Source: Styela clava
Lineage: Eukaryota > Chordata > Ascidiacea > Stolidobranchia > Styelidae
NCBI RefSeq assembly: GCF_964204865.1
Contig: NC_135257.1
Location: forward strand, 13,104,151-13,168,150
Length of the DNA stretch: 64,000 bases
Reading direction: 5' to 3'
Shown: positions 55,762-64,000 of the stretch, one piece after another
How the letters are laid out: every line of letters starts with the position of its first letter
Position numbering within the stretch: position 1 is the stretch's first letter
Position numbers and translations under genes: made by a program
Notes under the pieces: model-generated
Told to the model about the DNA's origin: nothing
Seen by the model: only the letters and a program-made list of their open reading frames with translations
The model's database searches: none

Positions 55762-56418
55762 TGATGTTTGCCATGAGACTTAACTTATTAGAAAATTTCT
55801 TTTCTCAACTTTTGAGTATATTGTTTGTTTTATCTCATGTCAAATTGGTTTAACATGTGCTGTTTGCTGGGTCTGTTGGTTTTTATGGAAGTACAGTACA
55901 TGGCCTGATAATAGGCACCCTGATTGATACACATTTGCCTCTTGAGATAATTAACTCAATATTGAGTTTTGTTGGGATCCACTCCTCATATTTTTTGAAT
56001 GGTTAAATGCTAGTCTGATTCCTATCAACAATGAAGTGGCAAAGGTATGTGGAAATGTGAACAAAATAACGTCATTTATCAGCTTAAACTAACCAGGTCA
56101 TTAGTCATGCCCATATCCTAATTCCCATGTGCTAATATGCCAACATGTGGTCTCTAAACCCTGTATTCAGTCTAGCAAATTTTGTAAATGTTTTAGCTAA
56201 GACGCCTGTCATAACCACAATAACTGTACCAAGAAATTATTTATAACTTACTACTTAATCAGCACTCCTGATACCATACCCAATCATGAATTTTTTTATA
56301 TATTTATCAAAACCTCACAGTGGCAGAATAGGGTATGGCACACACTTATCATAAACACTGGAATGGAAGCAATGTAACCGAGATATTTGGGTAATTTTCA
56401 TATACATGTCATGTGATA
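55762..56418. other. Spacer between UQCR10 and SLX1
   Basis: The two convergent genes share this 660-bp AT-rich spacer, which should hold both 3'UTRs. No other feature seen. Confidence 0.4.
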
Positions 56419-58702
56419 TCAAAGATCCTCTCCCATATATTGATAAAATCCCTTTGATTTTCTTATTAAATCTCCCCATAGAAGCAATTCCTTACATATT
56501 GGACAAAATCCCTCAACAGGAATAATTTCGTGAAGTTTGTCCTTTAAAAAATCTTCAGCAAGGCAATGTATATGAAATGAGGATGAACATTGCTCAACAC
56601 ATTTTAGAGCAGAACCTTCTGTGATGGACTCTTTACATAAACTACATTTAATGTGAGTAGCAGACGCAGCCATTCTATCTGCATCTTTCAAGTCTTTCAG
56701 CTTTTGTTCCATTCGTTCGAGAAGTGAAGTGTATTCTGTATGGTCTGTTTCAGGGTCCTTTGTATTTACAATGTCTGTTTTTTTTTTCTGACACTTTGTT
56801 GGCATCTTCACATCTACTGGACCAAATGCCAGTGGTATGTGTGAAGGTGGAGCAGGACATAGCTCTGTATAGTATTCTTGCTTTAACCATCGAACAGTTA
56901 GAGGCAAACTAAAATACAGTATATAAATATCAGCATAATGGTTTAAGTCAGCGGTTCCCAAACTTTTTAGAGTTGGGACCCAGTATTTATTACCACAGCT
57001 TATGGCAACCCATTTAACTTTTTATGACATAACACAGAACACAGCAACGGCTAATCATCGCAAAACTACCGTGTTTCCTCGAAAATAAGACCTGGCCTGA
57101 AAATAAGACCTAATTTGAATTTTAAAAATGATTTTAAATAAACCCTACTCTTAAAATAAATTTTAAATGTGTGGGGAGGAAAGGTTCAATGACCTAAGGT
57201 AATGTGAAGATCAGACCACCATTCAAGATTGTGTGACGTCACTATCACAATTATGATATTTGTCACTTGATTTTTGTATAGGAAATACAAATAAAAACAA
57301 TGGATGTCGGTTTTTATATAAAGTTCATTAAAAAATCTCGTGATTTTCTACAATGTGATTTTATTTTTGATAAATGAACACAAAATACCTCTTCCAAAAA
57401 AAACCATAGTGTTATTTTTCAAAAGAAAATAAATCTAAATCCGGTCTAATTTCGGGGAAACACGGTGAGAAATGCTGTACAGTGTACAAAACTGCTATGC
57501 GTAAAAAGCCACATGGTCAAATTTTTGTTCCTCCAGAAGATCGTAAAAAGGAAACTTTCACAGATTAGAATTCAAATTCAATTTATTTTTATTTTTTTCT
57601 GAAGATTTACGTATTCAAGTTGCCACCAATCCTAATAACCAGTATAATTAATCAAAGCTTCCTACATCTTTTCACGACCCACTAAGATTCCTCCTGCGAC
57701 CCATAGTTTGGAAACCGCTGGTTAAAGTTATTTTAAAGCCATTTTCCTAGGTTGGAATTCACACCAACTGACCCTACATAATCGCAGAGTCAAAATAATC
57801 TGTGTAATAAAAAGTAAAAATATCATTAAAACATGTAGATATTTACTTTGTTTTGAACATCCGTTGTAACATTAGAACAGTTTCTACCACTAACTTTGTG
57901 GAGTTGATAAATTTTGACTCGTATTGTCTATTAAAAACATGCAATTTGTGAAATCTGAATGTAGAAAATAAACTTACATTGACCAAGGTCTCTCACATAC
58001 CATATGTGAAAGTATTCTCACTCTGTATTGATATGCAGTCTCTTTTCGGCTCTTTCTTGTTACATGTTTGAGTCGTCTTGATGCTTCAGGATGTTGCCAG
58101 GCCCATTCAAACTATAAATAATAATATAATGTTACTATGCACCAGTGTACCCTATTCAAATAAAAACTATGTAACACTTAATATGAAAATGCAAGATTGC
58201 TACACTTCCTACATTTCGTCAATCACCCTTTGCAGCGACTAGATATTTTGAAGGATTATATTACCCTTAATGCTGCAATATCTGATGGAAATCCATGAAC
58301 AATTAGTGTCATATCCCATGGTCCTCTACCACTGGTGCGCCATGCTCCACCCTGAAATATTGTTGATGCATTGTCAAATCATAATAATAATAAATTTCAT
58401 AACAAATTTGTTCTGTTCAGAAAGATTATCTCGCAGAAATTCATTGTGATTTCCTTCAAATCAAAATACTTAAAAAAATCATGCATTTACTAAGTATAAT
58501 TTAGTAATATGACAAACAGGTAATATATTATTTAGTCTGAGCAAGCGAACAACTCCCGTCATACCTTGTGCTTCCCAGCATTATGTTGAGCTAGTCTTCT
58601 CTTGGGGTTAACTGTGAAACCAATGTAAGTCCGTCCCTTATACTTTGGGTTTTTGCAATACAGTAAGTAGCAACCAAAAAAGTTCTCAATCTGATGCACC
58701 AT
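56419..58702 (-). CDS. SLX1: SLX1 structure-specific endonuclease catalytic subunit (four exons)
   Basis: Exons 58565-58702, 58265-58351, 57978-58111, 56419-56908 join in phase to 282 aa. The GIY-YIG nuclease domain is N-terminal: GCYLLY (10-15), TYIGFT (25-30), PKRRLAQHN (33-41), GRGPWDM, then FEWAWQHP with the catalytic Glu at 77. LPLTVRW and HIPLAFGPV follow, as in animal SLX1. The C-terminal RING-like zinc finger has Cys/His at 208, 211, 223, 227, 232/234, 235, 255 and 258. With SLX4 it cuts branched DNA such as Holliday junctions and 5' flaps in repair. A hAT MITE (56949-57720) sits in the last intron, starting only 41 bp from the acceptor. Confidence 0.93.
56949..57720 (-). mobile_element. 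hAT MITE family 1, copy C, in an SLX1 intron
   Basis: 772 bp with ends CAGCGGTTCCCAAACT and AGTTTGGAAACCGCTG, flanked by gtttaagt (56941-56948) and gttaaagt (57721-57728), an 8-bp duplication with one mismatch. Internal sequence is the reverse complement of the family-1 copy at 6362-6889, about 240 bp longer. No coding capacity. Confidence 0.85.
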
Positions 58703-59590
58703 TCTGTTTAAGAGTAGATAAATAATATTCGGTTTGCATTGAGAGCAAGGATTTACTTCAGCGTCAGTGATTTGCTACTATTCTGTAAAGTCTGTAAGTA
58801 CCGGTATCAATCATCATTTTATTTTGGTCTCTTTGATATAAAACAAAACAAGAACAGTAAGACATACAACCTGCAGAGACACTTACAAAGCGAACATCCT
58901 ACAATTGCTTTTCCATCAAGGCACTAAAAGCGCACAGTAAAATAAACACACGAAAGCAATTTTTATTTCAATACGATACGGTAATGTAGGAACCTCTGAA
59001 CATAATCAATAAAAGAGATAAGAGGGTAATACCCTTTTCTCAAACTAAATTTATTCATACCGGTATTTACTATGGCCATGTCCAGCGTTATCGCGTGGGA
59101 TTTGAAGGGGAAAAAAAGTGAATTAAAAATTATTCGTATTATTGTATGCAAAGTACGACATTCTTAACAACACATATAACACAAACAAAATCGAAGACGC
59201 GGCGGTGTGGCTCAACGGGCTAAGCGTTCGTATTTAATATTTACTTTATATCTGGCCATATTTCCGTAATATATTTATATTGATTGTGTTGACGAATAAT
59301 TGATGATTGATTGATTGAAAACTTCAAATCAATTGGTCCAGTAGTCAATGAGAAAAGAGGTACCGTATAGAGAGAGATTTATTAAATTAATTCCTATATG
59401 ATTCGTTTTGTGGCATTATGTTGTTGTTTGTCCGTCAGGGGTCAAGTTTAGTTTATTCCCTTAAACCCTTCTAGTGGGCGCAGCATAATAATTTTTGCAT
59501 CGGTCAATCCTAACCCCCACCTGGCTGCGTCATCCAAAAATTACGTCACTGCGGCGCCACAGTGACTCAACAAGGCTCTTTGAACTGGCT
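58703..59590. other. Upstream of SLX1; truncated SINE head at 59201-59229
   Basis: No gene. The 29-bp segment at 59201-59229 (ggcggtgtggctcaacggg and following) is the 5' head of the SINE family, cut off just after the A box and followed by unrelated AT-rich sequence. 59325-59360 resembles the reverse complement of about 51672-51705. Confidence 0.45.
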
Positions 59591-59591
59591 T

Positions 59592-59932
59592 CCGGTGTGG
59601 CTCAACGGGCTAAGCGTTAGGAATACGCTCGCCACCGCACCTCTAATTACTCTGCGTGGGTTCGCAGGTTCGAATCCCATGCAGGGGTGGTTATGTGCGA
59701 GAGGATTGCTGGACTCCTCGCCGTCGTTGGGTGGTTCACGTAACCGCTGGTCGGTTACGGCTTCCTCCACCACCAAGTCCATGCTTCCGAAAACAAACAA
59801 TACAGTAAAACTAATCCCCCATACCCGACTTGGAATGGTAACCGGACGAGAGGCCGTGGTTCGCCATATGGATAAGCCGTCTTATCGGCTTTCCTCTCCC
59901 CCGGGATAAATATGTAAATCATATCCTATCCT
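59592..59932 (+). mobile_element. tRNA-derived SINE, copy 3
   Basis: Full-length copy: A box, B box, body ending CCCCCGGGATAAATATGTAAA and an ATCATATCCTATCCT tail. Very close to copy 1, implying recent activity of the family. Confidence 0.9.
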
Positions 59933-61086
59933 GAGACTACGAAGTTTAGGCAAGTTATCTGGAAAAGTTCAGGAAACCTGGCATACATGCCATCGATAAT
60001 GCGTAGAGACCTTTGACCCACAATAACTCTTCTTTTTGAATTCATCCCGAATGCATGCATTGCAAAGTTTCATATGAAATATCCGATCCAATGTAGAACC
60101 AGAGCCATAATGGCTATGGTAGAACTGAAGATGACCAAAGTATTAATGAGAATATAAAGTAACTATGAGAACAATATTGTATATGATCATGATGATGACG
60201 AATGCTTGGAGAATTTTTTAGAAGTAGACTACGGCACCGGATTATGTATAAAACGGTACCGTAATCATAAAATTTCATGTCAGATTATTGGGGCCATGTT
60301 CACAACCCTTCACTGCACCCGAGTCAATCATCGTTATTTCATCAATTATTAACAGGTGAGACGAATTGTGGTAGTGTTTCCCGATTCTTATCAGCTCCTC
60401 GGCACCGGTCCTTCGCATAATTAGTACCGGTATTTAATAGTATTAGTACCGGTTTAAGTTTATTTGCACGTTTGGTTTGAAATACTTAGTACCGTACCCT
60501 ACCGGTACCGGTACCCGCCATATTATTTTAAGAGGGAACGATGTTTAGTTGCGGCGGCGTAACCTATGTACAAGAATTAAGTTATATTCTGTAAACAATA
60601 GCACTTATGAAAGTCTCCACATTTTATGCCAGACTCTCTATTGTTCCAATATCTTTGGTCCAGTGCAAACTATGATTAATTAACAACTCAGGTTTAAACA
60701 AAGGTTTTCTACATTTATCTTTTACAAATTTTTTCTCGTGTAGTGAGTAGTGACCCCATCCAATGTTGGTTTCTGGCAAGTTTTATTTGTATATTCAATT
60801 TCATGTCTGTTGTCCTAGTATAACGCGGCATTCCTGACCTGCCGTATCATTGTTAGGGGTACATGTCGCACATCTGTGTCTTAGGCCAGTAAGGTCTCAA
60901 ACATGTATCCAGTCTCTGTTTTACTGTTTAATTATTATGCAGATACTGTTACATTTTTGAGGCAAATAAACATACATACATACAACGGATACAACCTTAA
61001 GAGTGCCTATTCCAGTATTCAGCTATTGGAGTATTTGAGTGTTCACCATCTTTTTAATACTGCTGAACTCAGCCACTATGGGCATA
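59933..61086. other. No gene; TACCGGTA-rich stretch at 60395-60525
   Basis: AT-rich spacer. Between 60395 and 60525 TACCGGTA-like words recur at least five times, some in tandem (CTACCGGTACCGGTACCC). Short frames are chance. Confidence 0.4.
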
Positions 61087-61817
61087 GAATATGGGGGTCT
61101 TACTACTTACTGAATACAGCGCGAAACACCGCAAAACAGCACAAAAGACGGCAAAATAGCGCGAAACAGCGCAAAAGAGAGGAAAACAGCGCGAAACAGA
61201 AGGAAAACAGCGCAAAACAGAAGACGCAGTCATTACCACCTCCTGCCACGCAAGAACCACGGCGCCTCTCGCCATGGTTTTATGGCGCTATTTCCGGCAT
61301 ATTTACAAGGTTATGTACCGGATTATAGGTCATCATGCGAAATTTTATCTACCTTTTTGGTGCTCCAGAAGTATGTGCAGCAATATGTCGCACAACCTGA
61401 ATCCGCTACACACACACACACATACTATTTTCAGGTTGTGCGCCATCTTGGTGCACTTACTTCTGGAGGTCCCTTTTTACCTAACCCTAATCCTAAAGCC
61501 AACCATATCCATATGGAAAATGTTCTAAATTATGGTACCCAAAATGTGTCACCAGCAGGGGCAGACCTGCCATTACAGCATTACTGGCTACATACGTTGG
61601 TTTGTGTTTTTAATTTGCTGCCGTGGTACTTCAACTAAAAACAAGGTGCCCCGAACTCATTGCAAAATTTTTTTCTGCTTCACACTGTTTCCCTCTGTTT
61701 TGCGCTCTTTCGCGCTGTTTCCACACTGTTTTGCGCTGTTTCCCTCTGTTTTGTGCTGTTTTGCGCTCTTTGCGATGTTTCGCGCTGTATTCAGTAAGTA
61801 GTAAGACCGAGAATATG
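61087..61817. mobile_element. Foldback element with long, subrepeated inverted arms
   Basis: The left arm (about 61087-61230) and right arm (about 61672-61817) are inverted copies. Both begin from the outside with GAATATGG/GAATATGG...TCTTACTACTTACTGAATA and continue into a degenerate run of AACAGCGCAAA-type 10- to 12-mers. This matches Foldback-type elements with internally repeated arms. The middle contains sequence shared with 28831-29560 and a short MITE (61357-61473). Frames on both strands are shadows of the arms. Confidence 0.75.
61357..61473. mobile_element. Small MITE related to family 2
   Basis: Near-palindromic, about 117 bp. Left end GGTGCTCCAGAAGTATGTGC and right end (inverted) GGGACCTCCAGAAGTAAGTG, converging on CGCACAACCTGA. 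The outer sequence resembles MITE family 2 (GGTGCTCCCGAAGTATGCG). It includes a short (CA)n run. Confidence 0.65.
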
Positions 61818-62064
61818 GCTCGGAAGAAATGAAGGTGTTTTTTGAAATCAAATTTTAAGTCAAGAATGTCCATCGCTGGCCGTAAAAACATACCCACTTG
61901 AAGAAATTTTATGCCAAAATTGTATAATATTTTTAGTCAAATTGCAAACATTCTAAAAATGGTAAAGGATTGTATAAATCATGTAAATTTATTGATAGTA
62001 TTTAGTAAGGCCCATTGATGTTTGGCCTAATTCCCATCCATGCAAAGAAATAGTGAAATAATTG

Positions 62065-62271
62065 GGTGCTCCCGAAGTATGCGAACCAAGATGGCGGACA
62101 TCGGAACGTAACAGGTTAGGGTTAGGCGATAATTTTTTCCCAATTTTTCTTATTTTAGTCCTATTATCAGTTCGAAGACTATTTATACCTAAAATTATGA
62201 CCTAACCCTAACCTAGTACACATGTTACATTACGATGTCCGCCATCTTGGTTCGCATACTTCGGGAGCCCC
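62065..62271. mobile_element. MITE family 2, copy B
   Basis: 207 bp with the same inverted ends as 37602-37831 and an 8-bp duplication aataattg (62057-62064 and 62272-62279). Slightly shorter internally than copy A. Confidence 0.85.
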
Positions 62272-62519
62272 AATAATTGCTATATCTGTATTAACAGCCT
62301 TATATAAATTTTGAACCTAAGAAGCATTTCCAGTCACACCTATTTCGAACAGGTCCTTGGACAAGTTTTCTGTGAAGAGAGTATAAATGTAGCATCGTTT
62401 TTTTTTATCTATAATATGTTTTTCATACCTTGCTTTCGACAAAGGCAATAAATTCGCTCTCTCTTTTTAGTTCAATTTTTATTGAATGATAATAAGTTAC
62501 TCTATATATAAACAAAACA

Positions 62520-64000
62520 ATGTTGAATGTTGGAAAGTTGGCAGGATACACACTATTTGTTACCGGAGCAAGTCGAGGCATTGGAAAAGAAATTGCTCTT
62601 AAAGCAGCAAGAGATGGAGCCAATGTTGTGATTGCCGCAAAGACTGCAGAACCACATCCAAAACTACCTGGAACCATCTACACAGCAGCGGAAGAGATAG
62701 TCAAGGCTGGAGGTAAATGCCTACCTTGTGTGGTCGATGTTCGAAGTGAAGAAGCTGTTCAGGGAGCAGTTGATCAAGCTGTGAAGGAGTTTGGAGGTAT
62801 TGACATTGTTGTCAATAATGCTAGTGCAATAAGTTTAACAGGTACTCTTCAGACGCCTATGAAGGTCTATGACCTTATGAATCAAATTAATACTAGAGGT
62901 ACATATTTGTGTTCTCGGGTTTGTTTACCACATTTGATCAAGTCTAAACAAGCAGGCAGAGATCCTCACATTCTTAACATCAGTCCACCATTGAATATGA
63001 ATCCGATATGGTTCAAGGGTCACACTGCCTACACGATTGCAAAATATGGAATGTCAATGTGTGTACTAGGAATGGCTGATGAATTGAGAGATGAAGGCAT
63101 TGCAGTCAATGCCCTCTGGCCAAGAACTGCTATTCATACAGCTGCTATGGATATGATTGGTGGGGATGATATTGCAGGGCAGTGCAGAAAGCCATCTATA
63201 ATGTCGGATGCAGCTTATGCTATTCTCATTAAAGGTGCTAATTCGGGTACTGGGCAGTTTTTGATTGATGATGATGTCCTGAAGAAAGAAGGAATTACTA
63301 ATTTTGACCAATATGCAATTGATCCTGGTAGAAACTTGATACCCGATTTTTTCCTAGATTCTGCTGAAGAAGCATATGAGAATAGCCTAAAAGAACGAGG
63401 TGGAAAATCAAACACCGAAACAGGGGGTTCTGTTCAGTCAGTGTTTGACAGGATTTCAGATTCTCTCAATTCTGACTTGGTCAACAATGTGGGAGGTGTT
63501 TATAAATTTGTACTCTCTGAACCAGATGAAATTTGGATTCTCGATTTAAAGAATGGCGAGGGTAGCATAAATCAGTGCGATGGTGATGCAGATGTGACAA
63601 TGACTGTCAAAGGGCAAGATTTTTCCTCCATGTTTAAGGGAGATTTGAATGCAACGCAGGCGTTTATGCAAGGAAAACTGAAAATTGAGGGGAACATGGG
63701 ACTTGCTATGAAATTGGAGAAAGTGATGAAAGCGGCACAATCTGGTTCTTCCACGTCTAGAGGGGGAGTTTCAAACACTATGCAAAAAGTAGAAAAAATG
63801 ATCAACTCTAATTTAGTAAAGGAAGTTGGAGCGGTTTACCAATTTGTTCTGAAGGGCAATTATGGAGGAAAATGGGTAATTGATCTCAAAAATGGTGATG
63901 GAAGTTTAAAAAAAGGGTCTAGTGATGAACCTGATGTTACTATGGAATTAGCATCTGAAGATTTTGTAAAAATGTTCACTGGTGAGCTGAATTCTACGCA
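62520..64000 (+). CDS. HSDL2: Hydroxysteroid dehydrogenase-like protein 2, open at window end
   Basis: Uninterrupted from ATG 62520 to the window edge (493 codons). A short-chain dehydrogenase domain (about 1-280) has the NAD(P) motif TGASRGIG (15-22), NNASA, and the catalytic YTIAK (Y171, K175). Then a sterol carrier protein-2 domain (about 305-405: GVYKFVLSEPDEIWILDLK, then FSSMFKGDLN) and the start of a second SCP2 domain (from about 418: GAVYQFVLKG, then FVKMFTGELN). Human HSDL2 (418 aa) has one SCP2 domain. HSDL2 is a peroxisomal/mitochondrial protein linked to fatty-acid metabolism. The C-terminus, where a peroxisomal signal would be, is beyond the window. No intron is seen in 1.48 kb. 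Confidence 0.94.
   Translation, partial: MLNVGKLAGYTLFVTGASRGIGKEIALKAARDGANVVIAAKTAEPHPKLPGTIYTAAEEIVKAGGKCLPCVVDVRSEEAVQGAVDQAVKEFGGIDIVVNNASAISLTGTLQTPMKVYDLMNQINTRGTYLCSRVCLPHLIKSKQAGRDPHILNISPPLNMNPIWFKGHTAYTIAKYGMSMCVLGMADELRDEGIAVNALWPRTAIHTAAMDMIGGDDIAGQCRKPSIMSDAAYAILIKGANSGTGQFLIDDDVLKKEGITNFDQYAIDPGRNLIPDFFLDSAEEAYENSLKERGGKSNTETGGSVQSVFDRISDSLNSDLVNNVGGVYKFVLSEPDEIWILDLKNGEGSINQCDGDADVTMTVKGQDFSSMFKGDLNATQAFMQGKLKIEGNMGLAMKLEKVMKAAQSGSSTSRGGVSNTMQKVEKMINSNLVKEVGAVYQFVLKGNYGGKWVIDLKNGDGSLKKGSSDEPDVTMELASEDFVKMFTGELNST

Noticed and set aside
61110-61230. CRISPR-like repeat array
   Set aside because: Repeat units are 10-12 bp, contiguous and degenerate without spacers, in a eukaryotic genome; they are foldback-arm subrepeats.
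61069-61897. Cys/Phe- and Lys/Ala-repeat frames around the foldback arms
   Set aside because: They are translations of the tandem subrepeats on both strands, not proteins.

Overview
This is a eukaryotic, metazoan window. Several genes are split by canonical GT-AG introns, and the genes present are animal ones (basigin-type Ig membrane protein, SRSF1, SLX1, UQCR10, HSDL2). There is an AT-rich background with many hAT, MITE, SINE and LINE insertions. I infer a marine invertebrate, possibly a tunicate or other deuterostome, but nothing in the window fixes the species.

Layout. 1-5 kb: a complete hAT insertion, then an intronless ribokinase gene (RBKS, +). 4.7-9.6 kb: a six-exon basigin/neuroplastin-type gene (-), with a hAT MITE in one intron. 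10.7-28.8 kb: a nested cluster of four Tx1/L1-like non-LTR retrotransposons, all on the minus strand, with long open ORF1 and ORF2 frames. 29-33.5 kb: a tRNA-derived SINE and gene-poor sequence. 33.6-34.8 kb: four-exon SRSF1 (+). 36-44 kb: repeat-rich, with a nested hAT/MITE pair, two 203-bp MITE copies with 9-bp target duplications, a broken hAT transposase gene and a SINE. 45.8-47.8 kb: an intronless L-asparaginase with ankyrin repeats (ASPG, +). 50 kb: a decayed LINE fragment. 52.6-53.6 kb: a hAT-like element. 55.4-55.8 kb: UQCR10 (+, two exons). 56.4-58.7 kb: SLX1 (-, four exons), with a hAT MITE in its last intron. 59-62.3 kb: a SINE, a foldback element with long inverted arms, and a MITE. 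62.5 kb to the end: HSDL2 (+, open at the window edge) with two SCP2 domains.

The cellular genes are unrelated housekeeping genes (ribose phosphorylation, asparagine hydrolysis, mRNA splicing, DNA repair, respiratory complex III, lipid metabolism). They show no operon-like logic.

The most interesting object is the retrotransposon cluster. Three elements sit at the same AGCGGATG site inside the 3'UTR of a fourth, related element. All share a 3'-terminal hairpin that one copy keeps through compensatory changes. The most complete inserted copy carries two U2 snRNA 5'-end-like segments at its 5' end. This looks like a lineage of LINEs that uses the 3'UTR of its own relatives as a landing site.
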